Source: Clarireedia homoeocarpa
Taxonomy: Eukaryota > Ascomycota > Leotiomycetes > Helotiales > Rutstroemiaceae
Assembly: GCA_001465935.1 (NCBI GenBank)
Contig: LNKV01000051.1
Location: forward strand, 124,001-188,000
Length of the DNA: 64,000 nucleotides
Direction: 5' to 3'
Shown: in pieces, positions 10,652 to 23,015 of the stretch
Position numbering within the stretch: position 1 is the stretch's first letter
Layout: each line of letters starts with the position of its first letter
Made by a program: the position numbers and the translations under genes
Notes under the pieces: generated by a model
What the model saw: only the letters and a program-made list of their open reading frames with translations
Database searches by the model: none
What the model was told of the DNA's origin: nothing

Positions 10652-12570
10652 ATGGACGGCGAGGACCAATCCAAGACCCCGCTGACCCCACTTGCGCCAG
10701 CGGGAATCGAGAACAGAATTCAGGTTGATAATGCTCTACGGGCAATACATCATAAGAAGCCTGTGCCAGAGATCGATTTTACTCTTCATACTATGGAAGA
10801 TGGAAACCAAGTGAGCACGATGGAAAGAGTGTGTAAAGGTATTGTTTTGTCCCATCTGCTGCACTTATTCAAGATTAGACTTTTGAGCAGAGGATGCTAA
10901 CCTGGATTTCTGCAGATGTTCAAGCACCAGCAATGGTGCCTCCGACTGATCAACAATTCTTCTCCCCGCAAGATCCAACCAAGCCAAATTTACAATTTTT
11001 GAAGCAGCACTTCTACAGAGAAGGACGGTTAACCGAAGAACAGGCGCTATTCATCATTGAGGAGGGCACAAAGGTTCTAAAACAAGAGCCCAATCTTTTG
11101 GAAATGGATGCCCCCATAACTGTATGTGGTGATGTTCACGGACAATATTACGACTTAATGAAGCTTTTCGAAGTTGGTGGAGACCCAGCTGAAACGAGAT
11201 ACCTTTTCCTGGGTGATTATGTTGACCGTGGCTACTTCAGTATCGAGTGTGTGCTGTATCTATGGTCTTTGAAGATCTGGTATCCAAATACTCTCTGGCT
11301 ACTTCGAGGAAACCATGAGTGCAGACATTTGACAGATTACTTTACATTCAAGCTTGAATGTAAACACAAGTACTCTGAGAAGATTTACGATGCTTGTATG
11401 GATTCATTCTGTGCCTTGCCCCTAGCTGCTGTTATGAACAAGCAGTTTTTATGTATCCATGGTGGATTGAGCCCGGAGCTACACACTCTGGATGACCTGA
11501 AGAGTGTACGTATCTCGTTTTCTTAATCCGAAATAATACTGACACCAACGACAGATTGATCGTTTCCGCGAACCACCTACCCACGGCTTAATGTGTGATA
11601 TCTTGTGGGCAGACCCTCTGGAGGAGTTTGGCCAAGAGAAGACTTCGGAGTACTTCATCCATAATCACGTCCGAGGTTGCTCTTACTTCTTCTCATACCC
11701 CGCTGCATGCAATTTCCTAGAGAAGAACAACCTCCTATCAATTATTCGAGCCCACGAGGCACAAGATGCTGGTTATCGAATGTACCGAAAGACTCGAACA
11801 ACTGGATTCCCTAGTGTGATGACTATCTTTTCAGCACCGAATTATCTTGACGTCTATAACAACAAAGCAGCCGTGCTTAAGTACGAGAACAATGTGATGA
11901 ACATCAGGCAGTTTAACTGTACCCCACATCCATACTGGCTACCAAACTTCATGGATGTCTTTACTTGGTCTTTACCATTCGTTGGGGAGAAGATTACCGA
12001 TATGCTTATTGCAATCTTAAGCACGTGCTCCGAGGATGAATTGAAGGACGACCAAACACCCTCAAATACTTCGCCAGGTCCTGTTTCTCCACCTATCAAT
12101 ACTCCATTAGATCCAGAATCTATTGAGTACAAGAGAAGGGCAATCAAGAATAAGATTCTTGCTATCGGTCGTCTTTCACGAGTCTTCCAAGTTCTACGAG
12201 AAGAGTCAGAGAGAGTTACTGAGTTGAAGACTGCTTCTGGTGGTAGACTTCCAGCTGGTACTCTTATGCTTGGAGCCGAAGGTATCAAGAATGCTATCAG
12301 TAACTTCGAGGATGCAAGAAAGGTTGATTTACAGAACGAAAGACTGCCCCCAAGTCATGAAGAGGTTGCCCGTCAAACCGAGGAAGGACGAGAGCAGGCG
12401 TTGGAGAGGGCGAAGAGGGAGGCGGATAACGACAAAGGGTTACAGCTGCTCTCAAGGAGGCTCAGCACGTAAGTGATATACCAGCACCTCCGCCGAGAGT
12501 CCAATTGTCCTTCGGTGTCGCCTCTTACTGACACTCATTTTCCTCTCTGCGTAGTGATCGCAAGAAATAA
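10652..12570 (+). CDS. cnaA: calcineurin catalytic subunit A (PP2B)
   Basis: Ser/Thr phosphatase activated by Ca2+/calmodulin, partner of calcineurin B; in fungi it controls Crz1, stress tolerance and hyphal growth. Four exons: 10652-10838, 10916-11505, 11555-12468, 12555-12570, giving 568 aa. All introns are GT-AG with CTAAC/CTGAC branch sites. Metallophosphatase signatures are intact: GDVHGQ (about 134-139), GDYVDRG (about 162-168), RGNHE (193-197), and SAPNYLDVYNN further on. The B-subunit-binding helix follows the catalytic core. A basic amphipathic calmodulin-binding segment lies near 449-475 (KRRAIKNKILAIGRLSRVFQ), and an autoinhibitory-like motif GIKNAISNFEDARK near 500. The last exon is only 16 nt and encodes DRKK. 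Length and order agree with other fungal CnaA/CNA1 proteins. Confidence 0.97.
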
Positions 12571-14595
12571 TATGGTACAACTGGGGAGAAAATGACTTTG
12601 GACATATGGATGTCCCTTGACGGGAATCTACTTTCATGATCGATTAATCCATAGATACATTTTGATGGTTGCTTACACTTTGGGACTTGTGGAATAATTT
12701 CACACAATATCAAGTGAAAATTTGTCTTGTTTAATGACACTGTGTTACGATATTTCATGTCTCTAATGTTTTGACGGATTGGATTTTCTGCTTGCCTTGC
12801 ATCACGTCTCCTGTTTCTGTCTTGACGTTGCTCATCTTGGTGTTCATTGGAAGCCAATCGCTTCGCATACTGCCCGCGTTGAGCCTCATGGTGTTATATC
12901 ACTCACACTGTATCATGGAGTAGCGTGTCAAATTTCACCGGTTGCTGGTACTGCCTCGTAATTGCTTGGATCTTACAATCCCCCGCAGCCTTGATTGCTT
13001 CAAGTGGAGAACTCAATTGCCGAAATCGACAAGCCATGCAAATTTCTTGCTTGTTTGCGCACATTTGCCATGGACCTTCGGCCTGTACCATGAAGCATCT
13101 ATATATCAAGTATCACGTTGTCCAAACTTCATGATAAAGAAGCGTTGCATAATAGCATGCAACGCTGGGCTTGAATCTCCTAGAATTCAAGCGACAAAAA
13201 TTCCTCGGGACCAATGCCGCGTCCGCGCGTTAATTCTTCACGCGGGTATTAATAATCCCACTGTTATCTTATGGACCCCGCTTCCGCAGATGCTCACCGC
13301 CATACGTGTGATTCTATCCCCACACTTGCTATCTCCGTGGTACAGCGCACTATACACAAACGTCAACGAATGTGCACACCGCTCAGATAGAGTAGCCTTT
13401 ACAACTTAGCGAAGTGTTCGCTTTTTTGAAGGGTCTTTTCATTGAACTATTTTCATGGGGCCATCCACACTTTACCGCAAATAACAAGTCGAGATTCCAA
13501 ATCGAGCACCAACTCATCACTGCCATCAAGAACCGGTTCGGTAATTGATTTGTGGAGACAACCATAAAATCACTTCTCTTAGTACGGCTCGCTGCCTTTT
13601 ACCAAGTCTCGGTGAACTCAATTGCCTCAGAAGAACCAGCTGTCATATTTGCTCAATGTGGCAAAAGAAAAACCGAGGATTGGTGTTAGAAATTGTGGCC
13701 TTTGCATGTACATTTCGTCACAAAAAATTTCTATTTTCTCCACACCACCAACATTGGCAAATTTGCTTAATGCGTTTGGCAGGGCACATCTCGATAGCGA
13801 ATGGCTTAGAACATCGACAAAGCAAAGTTGAGAAGTTTCGACTGATTTGATATGGGACTCCTAAGAATTTTCACCTTGTCTCGTGATTTTGCGTTTCGCT
13901 GGGGCGGGGCTCAATTAGGAGCTGCACGTCTGACTTGCTCTAGATTGCAGCCAAGGCCGCATTTTTCGTGCGCATGGCTTGAATTGATGACAGTAATTGG
14001 CTATGTCCAGTCACGTGCTGTACCAAATTAGTCGACAGAGTAGCACAAACTATCATTAAACAGGACGATCATGAGGAATTTTAACTGATGTCAATGAAAT
14101 TACTGGAAGCCTAGCTCAAAAGATCCGCGGAGTGTTACTGTCCGCTCTATATGCCGTTAATCCGGTTGCCCGAAGACCTTTCAGCAAAGTCATCCAAATA
14201 TGAAGTGTCCAGTTACGGAAATACCATGATAGCACGGGCATAGCAATTTGAATTATCGTGGAACTCATTGAGCAAACCCCGCATTCTTCTTTCTTCAAAT
14301 TTGGATAAGTTTGGTGCCCAGAGAAATAGATTTGTATATCATCCGGCGGCTCCTGTCAACTCCTTGCGTAGAGGTCTCAACGTCACAATTATAGTTATAT
14401 CAGAGTAACGGTATGGTATACTGACAGGTTGATAATCTCTTCCGTCTAGAAATTGAGTATATGATAGACTTTATCCATAAAAATTATGTATTTATCCAGT
14501 ACCACTGTCCCCGCTCGTTGGAAAGTTAAAAGGGGTATCGAAGCCACCAGTTGTAGGGCGTTTTCGAGTCAAGCAAGAAGTAGATATTACTCAAA
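12571..14595. other. intergenic upstream of the glucuronoyl esterase
   Basis: 2 kb without a supported gene. The last part should be the promoter of the CE15 gene. It contains a close pair of CreA-type motifs (listed separately). Open frames here are short and featureless. Confidence 0.5.
13899..13909 (+). promoter_or_regulatory. tandem CreA-type motifs upstream of CE15 gene
   Basis: CTGGGGCGGGG contains two overlapping matches to the carbon-repressor consensus SYGGRG (CTGGGG and GCGGGG). Paired sites are typical of CreA/Cre1 targets. They lie about 690 bp before the start codon of a plant-cell-wall esterase, a class of gene usually under carbon repression. Binding is inferred only. Confidence 0.4.
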
Positions 14596-16119
14596 ATGTT
14601 TTTCACAACCATCAAACTAGCAGCTGTCCTGTCAGCGGCGTTAATACATGCTGTGGCAGCTACAGTAATCCCCAGACAAGCAGCCTGCAGTGCCCTTCCA
14701 GCCAGCATTCCAACTCCAAGCGTCTCCTATCTACCAGACCCCTTCACCAACGTTGCTGGCCAAAAGGTCACCACCTTTGACCAATGGACTTGCAGACAAA
14801 AAGAGCTCAGCCAGCTCTTCCAGAACATGGAATTGGGCGCCTACCCACCCAAGCCCTCTTCCGTAACAGCTTCTATGTCCGGCAACACTCTCTCCATCAC
14901 CGTCTCTGACGGCGGTAAATCCATCTCCTTCACAGTCAGCATCACCTACCCCTCCGGCAATGGACCCTTCCCCGCAATCATTGCCTACGAGGGCGGCAGC
15001 CTCCCTGCCCCCGCCGGCGTCGCCATAATCAACTACTCCAACTCCAACATGGCCCAACAAACCGACGCCTCCTCCCGCGGCAAAGGGCTCTTCTACAACC
15101 TGTACGGCAGCTCCCACTCCGCGGGCGCCCTCCTCGCCTGGGCCTGGGGCGTCGACCGCATAATGGACGCCCTGGAGCTCGTGCCCTCCGCACGCATCAT
15201 CCCCCAAAGCGTCGGGGTAACCGGCTGCTCGCGCAACGGCAAAGGCGCGCTCGTGGCCGGCGCCTTTGTGCAACGCATTGCGCTGACCCTCCCGCAAGAA
15301 TCCGGCAGCGGCGGCGACGCCTCCTGGCGCATCTCCGACAGCATCGGCAGCAGCACGCAAACGGCCAGCGAAATCATCGGCGAAAACGTCTGGTTCTCAA
15401 CCCTCTTCAACCCCTTCGTATCCCGCATCCCCACCCTCCCCTTCGACCACCACGAGCTCGCCGCGCTCGTCGCCCCGCGCCCCCTGCTCGCCATCGAGAA
15501 CACCGACTACGTATGGCTGGGCCCGCTGTCCTCGTACGGCGCCATGTCCGCCGCGAGGTACATCTACCAAGCGCTTGGCGCATCGCAGCAGTTTGGATTC
15601 AGTCAGGTCGGGGGCCATAGCCATTGTGCGTTTCCGAGCAGTCAGCAGGCGGACTTGGACGCGTATGTGAATCGGTATTTGAAGAATCAGACGGGGGTTA
15701 CGACGGGGGTTTTTAGGACCACGGGCAATTATGCGAGCCAGTTCAGTGAGAGCCAGTGGATTCCATGGAAGGGGTCCGTGCCGGTTTTGAGCGGTGGTGG
15801 TGCAGGAGGCACGCCGACGGGAACGACGACGACGTCGAGTGTGGGCTCTACGGCTACGGCTACGGCTACGGCTACGAGTACGAGTACGAGTGTGCTGCCG
15901 ACGACGCCGGTTGCCACACCGACGGGTGCGCCGCCGGGAACGAATTGTGCGGCGAAGTGGGCGCAGTGTGGAGGGTCGGGGTGGGCTGGGGCAACGTGTT
16001 GTGCGAGTGATTCGACTTGTGAGTTTGATTGATGGTGCTGTGATATCATTTGAAATTGTGAACTGACGGTAATTTGTTTAGGCCAAGCCTCGAATACGTG
16101 GTACTCGCAATGCGTGTGA
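14596..16119 (+). CDS. secreted 4-O-methyl-glucuronoyl methylesterase (CE15) with C-terminal CBM1
   Basis: Cleaves the ester between lignin alcohols and glucuronic acid side chains of xylan, outside the cell. Two exons: 14596-16018 and 16082-16119, joined across a 62-nt intron to give 486 aa. A signal peptide covers about 1-22 (hydrophobic core AAVLSAALIHAVAA). The CE15 domain carries the family motif GCSRNGKGA with nucleophile Ser212, the acid in LPQESGSGG (Glu235), and the His in GGHSHC (His343, or 341). A Thr/Ser/Pro/Gly-rich linker follows, with TATATAT and TSTSTS runs. The CBM1 cellulose-binding module has its usual Cys pattern (QCGGSGW, CCASDSTC), and its last residues (QASNTWYSQCV) come from exon 2. 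Codons end almost only in C up to about 15590, then mainly in G (see findings). Confidence 0.95.
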
Positions 16120-16497
16120 GGATGGAAAGATACTTGAGAATTCCAGCTACGTGAATGGCAGTGAAAAGGATGTGCAGATGTATGTAAGGCATCGTACATA
16201 TTTGGTTCGTGTTAGTCGATGGACGGGAGGAATGAGAGGACGAGTATACATGTTGGGATGGGATCTTAGGCATTCACTAGTTATTTAATAATTACTCGTC
16301 GGATTCACAGTTTCAGTATCTTTCACATGCGTCATTCATTGTGCAATAGCTTTGCATTCATCATGGTGTAGCAGCAGAGGCAAAGTATGTATAGATCGTA
16401 AACATCATATCATTTTCACCATCTAACCCGGAACGAAGATCCTGATCCTCTCGACGGGCAGCTAGCTAGCTAGTGTACATGTGTGTGTGTGTGTTAT
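16120..16497. other. convergent 3' spacer with a GT microsatellite
   Basis: 378 bp between the 3' ends of the CE15 gene and the first CVNH gene. It contains a GT run at about 16479-16494. No gene seen. Confidence 0.5.
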
Positions 16498-16960
16498 TTA
16501 TTGCTCTAAAAAGGAAATACGTTAGTTATGTTTGTGCAAGTGGTAGGAGGACAGTCTGAAAAGATGAGGTGACATACGGTAGTAAAATTCTCCGTTGCGG
16601 TTCTGGATACGCTCAGCAAGGTTGACATCACGGCTGAATTCCTCGCCGTCTCTGCTCCTGAGATGGGCGCGGAGAACAGGAACTTGTGCGCCACCCTCGA
16701 TGTGGAAAGTGACGTCCTCGGAGCTGTGAGAGAAGTCTGTTGTGATACGTTAGTTTCTTGCTAAAAGAAATTACGAAGAAGTGAGAGTGCTTACTGTTTC
16801 CATCCCAGTGGATCATGCCGTTCTCGTTTCCAAGGACTCTGTCGAGATCAAACTGAGCATCATTCCATCCGCCATCTTCTTTGCGGAGACGAGCGCGGAG
16901 GATGTGCTTGTCGTCGATACGGATGTCTTCAGCGGAGTGGTTGAATCCTTGGGCTTCCAT
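16498..16960 (-). CDS. CVNH (cyanovirin-N homology) lectin-type protein 1
   Basis: Three exons: 16960-16795 (166 nt), 16736-16578 and 16505-16498, separated by 58- and 72-nt introns, giving 110 aa. I took the ATG of MEAQGFNHS rather than upstream ATGs in the same frame, because CVNH proteins begin about here. The product shows the internal two-fold repeat of the family. Repeat 1 has FNHSAEDIRI, LRARLRKEDGGW, and DLDRVLGNENGMIHWDG. Repeat 2 has FSHSSEDVTF, LRAHLRSRDG, and NLAERIQNRNGEFYY. Fungal CVNH proteins bind high-mannose or GlcNAc glycans and have no signal peptide; none is seen here either. The second paralogue is about 3.1 kb to the right on the same strand. Confidence 0.92.
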
Positions 16961-19900
16961 TTTGAATTTGGTGGTTTGAAAGAAGGATTGAAGTATAGAT
17001 GAGTTGGTTGTAGTAATAGATTGAGAATGAGGAGAAGGAGAACAAGAAAGCGGACACAACATCAACCCCTCCGCCTTATATACAGCGTAAATCCCTCTTT
17101 CCCCACCAACTTGGCAATGATTCAGGGTCTGCGCCTAGGTGGAACCCGATCGCGTCAACAGGTCCAATCACGGAGATGATTCGGAAACTGAACCCCGCCA
17201 GCATAATGCCATGCAGCAAGTATTTCAGCCGTAGGGATAGATCCAAGACTCTTGGCAGCGACTTGGCTCCTGTGTTCTCGACAGATGTTGGGCCAGCACA
17301 GCTGGATTTTGCTGAGAACTCCGCTTCTGACCCACTGCGTTGTGGAGTCTGAGTCTGAGAAGCTGAATCGAGTGGGGATTGTAGTGGCTGTGAGAGGGGC
17401 TGATCGGCTAATCGGGTGGGTTGCTACTACTGTAATGACATGACATGACTAACTACTTCATGCAATGTCGTGATGCTGCTTGGCATCGCTTAGCATCGCA
17501 CTGTAACTAAATAGTTACTTGTAAGGTTAAGGTTAACCTCTGGTGGGTGGGAATGTGAGATGAGTTGGACAGAAAGCTGCGGCAGTGAAAGGTTTCAGAC
17601 CCACATTTCCCCGCTATCATGACGGCAATACGTCGCTTTCGGATGGACCATAGCAGATCTGATACCACCCCGAGAACCAATAGGAAAAGGACTAAGAGGC
17701 ATTTTCGGTCTGGGCCGGAAAATTATTGTTATAACATCACATGTTCTGTGTACATTACTCGGACCCTAGTGCGGCGAAGCAGGCATCAGTGTACATTCTT
17801 ACGATGAGTTCGTAATTCTTTTCATGCATCAAGTAATGCAAGTAAATTCAGTTAGTCGACAAGCAAATGGAAGCGGTTTCTAGCCTCCAAGGAGCAGAAA
17901 GTTCGCTTCATACTTTTGTACTGAATCATGGCATACATGCATTTTCAGGAAAGTGGTGGTCAGACTGAAGGTCAGCTCTTAGTGGACTAAATGATGATTT
18001 TCTTTGATAATTTGAACGTCGCTAGAATGCATTGGCAAAGTATGACGGCCTTCCAAGCAGCTGTGCTACCACTAGAAAGGTCGATGGACCTATCAAGCAC
18101 CCGAATGGCTGGCATCTAAGAAGTGAAAATATATTCAGTATTACCACCTCCACTTTAAACTGCAACCATCCTTCCTCCGTTCACGGTGTAGTCGCATGTC
18201 GGATTGCCTCATGCTTGCTGCAGCTGAGAGGCTATGTCGTTAGCTGGAACAATTGGCACATGCAAATGTCTCGTACGCAGGTAGACAATTGATTGCCTGG
18301 CAAAGCTCACGCAACAATCCTATCATTCCTCTCAGTCAGAGCTCTGGAGTTTGTTATACAGCATGAGAAATTGCAGTTTTTTAAACTCAATTCCATATCG
18401 CTGGCCTTTATATGACATGATTACACGGCCACTTAGGTTAGGTCTCATCCAACATTCGCAAATGATGAGACGTTGAAGCAAGATCAGGGTATTTTCAGTT
18501 CCTTCAAAAATCCTAAGCTATAAAATATACGTTGGGAGGCGGCAGAGGCGGCAGAGGCGGCAGGGTACCTAGTGGGGTGAATTATAGACGCTTGGTGAGG
18601 ACTGGTAAACCTGCAGCCATCTATCCTCTCTTTCTCCTTGTCTGCTCCTCTGAAATTACCTGAACATACCTTCTCAGATGTAAAGAATCAACTATAGTGA
18701 TGGGCTGCAAGAGCACGTTGTAGATTTCTTGAAACTCGATGGGTATGGAGTCGGCCAATGCATTCACATTGGGCATATCAAGCTAATTAAATGGCAATCC
18801 CGCCATGAAGAACCGTCCCATCTAAGGTAGAGATACCACAGCAGCTTCACTCTAATCATCACATGTCTACATGAACAAATTACAAGATCTCAAGCGCCGA
18901 TGGGTTTGCTTAACGCTGGATTCTAGAAGGTACTAGCCTATGTTCGAGATAGCTAACTTTTGCTGAAGCTGCCCACAAACAAAAGTATCAACCCATACTT
19001 AGCACAACATCGCCGTACCTCTTCCCAATACCTTTCATCAAATCGACAGTAGCATGTGCCAACCCACCACCAAGCAGTCTCGCATAAGCTCCTACAACTG
19101 GTATAGAATGCATCCTAGATATCCATCCAACTGCAGCTGGCTCATGAATATTTGCTGTGCTAAGCCAAGCTACGTCTCGTCATGGGAACCCATGCATACC
19201 TCCACCCAGCATCCACATTCTCGGTATCAGTGAGCTCGGATCAGCGACGATCATTCAGTACGTACATACAAGGAGTGAGACACGGATAACAGGAACACTT
19301 GGGGTACACTCCACACTTTCGGTGTGGGTCTACGCAATCCTTCTGATCCTTCCCCGCCGCGGATCGGGATTTGTGTATGCAATACGCAAAGGAGACCTAC
19401 TAGGATCTTGTTTTGCTTTGTTCTGCATGTAGGGTAATCAATGAACTAGCTGATTTGCAGACGCCTCTACCTTATGAGAGCAGTTTGTCGTCTGTGTGGT
19501 GTTCTAGATGGATTGTGGGCCCCTAAGTTTGTATAAAAATGGCAAATAAGTGCGAGAACGACGCAAGGGTAGTATTCGAGTAAAGGTCAAATGGGACTCT
19601 CTAGATGAATCTTGTGTTGGAGGAAATTTTAATGAACTTCTATTTGGGTGAAAAATAATAGCAACAGCGAACAATCTAACTCATGATATAATAAGTAGTG
19701 AGCATTAATATGTAAGATCACCTGATGGACATATCTTATTCTGGAAGACTAATGACTTAATGATTGTGATAGTATCACTCCTTACAGGCCCAAGTCATCG
19801 CTTCATCTAGCAGCTTCCCGAAATGGCTCTACATGTCGACATAGATTCAAACGTCAAACATTCATCACAAGCGTTCCATTTCGCTCACCTCACCACGGTA

Positions 19901-20071
19901 TCCATGTTACCAAAACATGCCAGCCGAGAGAAGTCCTATTATAACCATCCATCTATCTCTATTCCCAGTATCTACAAGCATCACTACAACAAATTATTCT
20001 AAACCAAAACCAAAACCAAACGGTCAGCAAACCAACTCTCATCTCCAACCAGAAAAGCGACAAAAAAGAAA
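16961..20071. other. spacer between the two CVNH genes
   Basis: 3.1 kb with no supported gene. It holds the promoter of CVNH gene 1 (left end) and a GC-rich GGCGGCAGA repeat at 18536-18563. Several 60-90 codon open frames lack any coding signal that I can defend. Confidence 0.5.
18536..18563 (+). repeat. short 9-bp tandem repeat
   Basis: Three copies of a GGCGGCAGA unit in an otherwise AT-rich spacer. Confidence 0.8.
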
Positions 20072-20486
20072 TCACCTACTAAAAACCAACTTCCCATCCT
20101 CATTATTAATGCGTTCGGACAACTTAAGCTTCGACTCATTGATCTCCCCATCAATCTTCTTCAAAAACGCATGAAGAACCGGCTGGTGATCATCGCCTTC
20201 GAAGATAATTTCTGCTTCTCCTGATGGCATGCTGTGGGAGAAATCTAACTTTTGTCAACTTCTCATATCCTAATTTTCAGATTGGATTGGATTGGATTGG
20301 ATTGGATTGGATCGACATACTTTCACCACCCCATTCGAAATTCCCATCGTTGTTTCCAATGCACGTGTCAAGGTTTAGTTGCGACATCGAGTACGTCCCA
20401 TCGATCTTCCGGAGGTTGGCCGTGAGTAGGTGGAGACGATCGGCGGATTGAAGGGTTATGTCTTGGGCGGAGGCGTGGAAGGACAT
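20072..20486 (-). CDS. CVNH lectin-type protein 2
   Basis: Two exons: 20486-20321 (166 nt) and 20244-20072, with a 76-nt phase-1 intron, giving 112 aa. The splice (acceptor TTAG) was chosen because it restores GGENFSHSMPS, matching FNHS/FSHS of the family. Repeat 1 has DITLQ, LLTANLRKIDG, LNLDTCIGNNDGNFEW. Repeat 2 has EIIFEGDDHQP, LHAFLKKIDGEI, LKLSERINNEDGKLVF. No signal peptide. Exon 1 has exactly the same length and phase as in CVNH gene 1, so the two share a common ancestor, although the sequences have diverged strongly. The intron contains six copies of ATTGG (plus-strand reading). The C-terminus ends FSR; paralogue 1 instead has a third exon. Confidence 0.88.
20281..20312 (+). repeat. 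ATTGG pentanucleotide repeat inside CVNH2 intron
   Basis: Six perfect copies of ATTGG within the 76-nt intron, filling nearly half of it. Confidence 0.95.
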
Positions 20487-20706
20487 AGTAGTGTTTCTTT
20501 GCAGATGGGTTACCCAAAATGAGAAACGATGCGGTGGAGATATGGAAGTAGGGAAACTTTTCCTGCTCGGAGGTTGGTCTGATGCTCTTCCAGCAAGTGT
20601 ATTTCATACAGCCGCCATAAATATCGTGACTCGCAATATGACAAGTTTGCTGTTTCATGCATCGATGCCTGGCTTTTCGTTTTCCGTACCTTTATTCTAA
20701 TTACAG

Positions 20707-21192
20707 TCAGTGTATTGGTTGTGGCTCCGCAGCTGTCTCCACTGTAAGCTGACATGATCCACAGTACGGGCAAACACCTTGATGATAAGTAGCCCGAGCC
20801 CTAAAACTATATACGGACAGCAGCGGTCGTCCTAGGAACTTGGTAAATCTATCCCCGGGTTCTTCCAGCGTTTTATACAACTGCAATACATTTAGTCGAG
20901 AAATGCCATCATGAAAATATGCTATATTGACTAGTCTCCTGTTTTGCTTGTTATACAGAAGTCTCAAGCACGAGATTTTAAGAACACTGTGATCTGATAA
21001 TGGTGTTTTTTCTGCGAGTGTATTTCTCAGAGTATAATAATAAAAAATACGCTCAGGATCCACGCGGGTGCGGTTTGCCATCCAGGTCGAAAAGCTGTCA
21101 TCGCCTCCAACCATAAGCTGGAGCAAACAGATATTCGAATGCAAGAAGTATATTGTAGTGTTACTTGTGTCAGTAGAGGCGAGTGATATCAT
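20707..21192 (-). CDS. doubtful open frame, 161 codons
   Basis: The frame opens with ATG and ends with CPYCGSCQLTVE, which resembles half of a zinc ribbon (CxxCxxC). No domain is recognised, composition is neutral, and no partner exon was found. It could be a fragment of a multi-exon gene, a relic or chance. Confidence 0.2.
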   Translation of the reverse strand: MISLASTDTSNTTIYFLHSNICLLQLMVGGDDSFSTWMANRTRVDPERIFYYYTLRNTLAEKTPLSDHSVLKISCLRLLYNKQNRRLVNIAYFHDGISRLNVLQLYKTLEEPGDRFTKFLGRPLLSVYSFRARATYHQGVCPYCGSCQLTVETAAEPQPIH

Positions 21193-22895
21193 AACTCGAC
21201 CATTTCATGTGAACTTTCCATTCCCGATCCAAGAATTCTGTATAGATCGATTCCTGCCGCGATGTATTCGCCACAAGTACATTCATGAAGGTGTTAAATG
21301 CGGAGATGTTAGCTGTTTCCTAACAGAGTCAAGTCATTTGCTCAATGCTGTCATATTCCAGATCATCGCAGCTCAGTGATCTACAGGTGGCAGCCCTCCC
21401 AGATCGATTTCTTACCTTTTAAATCGAGAATCGCTTATCTGACCTAAGAACTTGGAAGAATAGGACGAAACGTCCCAACAGCGAATCTCCATCTATTCTT
21501 TGAAATGCACAGAGTGCTCACAATGTCACATACCGGTATAACCTTCAAATACCTGGGCATCGTTGCCGGCGCTTCATTAAGTTTCTCTAACAGTCATGAC
21601 TCATCAGAATCAAATAATGTCCTCTTAAGTCAAATATCACGAAGGGTAGTCGTCAAAACGCTTGTCTTACTTACACCTCTCTGGGGGTTCGGAAGAAGAT
21701 ACGGTAAGCGAGAAACAAGGGGTCCACAGGTTGAAAGCGAGACAGTGTCCCTAAATGCGCTGCAGCTCAATATGGGGAGTATTTCAAATCAAAGAGAACG
21801 GCAACTGAATGTCGAATCTGGAAGATGAAGCGAGGGGGGAAATGCATAGACATAGGGGGGATGGACGTGCTGCTTTTTTACCGTTGGTAACACTTCGAAC
21901 ATCCTAGCTAGAGGGACCATATTGAGTTTTACTGAATCGCAAATGTCAATATAAAACTTAGAATAAGCCTCATTTACATCTTTGCTTGAGTTAATGGATG
22001 GAGTAGTTCGTTCTCTCGGTTGAGACCCTAGAGGCTGTCTAGCGTCACTATGGTGAAAGATTAAAAGGAAGATATACTTATTGATTTTTATGCTTAAATA
22101 GCCAACCAAAACTACAAAAACATCAAGACACAGGAGATTTTCAATATATCCCGACGTGAAACTTCTGCAGAAGGTGAGATACGAAAAAGAAGTAAAATAT
22201 GTATATTTAATAAAATGTCCTCAAAGTCAGGTAATTGGAGGTCGGTAGAATAAGAATTTGATGAATAGACGCATGAAGACCATTCAAATATATCAAGTCA
22301 CTTTCGAAATAGATCGTACGAAAATTTGAACAAACCCGTTAGACGAAACGTATCCCGCATACTTATCCTGAGTACGCGTCCTAATATGACACGAGATCTA
22401 TGACTGATCTGCGATAGGTCCCGCGTTGACCCGCAAATCTTGTATCCACATTGTTCTCCACTCCCTTCAAGATGTTGACGACGCGTCATTGTTTCCAGTA
22501 GAATGAGTACGTTTTCGTCCACATCTGCGGACGCGCTCGTTTTCGACGTCCCGTGAGACCTGATGTAACAATTGTGTCGCCGGTCTGGAATGTCTGCAAA
22601 AACGAACGATTTCCTTGGCAGATTTGAATATTCGATAATGAAAGAAGACGATAGATCGACGGCCCAATCATCGATGTTGGATCTCGTACAGGCTGTGAAT
22701 AAAGCTTCGTTCTCTGTAGTAACCCTAACTACGGGGCGCATCGAGTCGCTTGGAAAAGGGGAAGTTAAGCCAATAGTAGCTGTCCAGTCATTTGACGTGC
22801 ACAATATGACTGAAATGCATTGATAGCCTACCTTTGCTGTAAAGTTAGACAGCCCTTCTCGTAAGTGCATGATGGTAGTCCTATCTGTTGCACGC

Positions 22896-23015
22896 CTTTC
22901 GACTTTTCGACTTTTTGACTTTTCGACCTTTCGACCTTTCGACCTTTCGACCTTTCGACCTTTCGACCTTTCGACTTTTCGAGTTTTCGAGTTTTCGAGT
23001 TTTCGAGTTTTCGAG
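22896..23015 (+). repeat. 8-bp minisatellite, 15 units
   Basis: Fifteen contiguous 8-bp units (TTTCGACC family). The first units vary (CTTTCGAC, TTTTCGAC, TTTTTGAC), the middle six are identical CTTTCGAC, and the last five are TTTTCGAG. Since 8 is not a multiple of 3 and no frame contains a stop, both strands look open across it, which lengthens neighbouring frames artificially. Confidence 0.95.
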
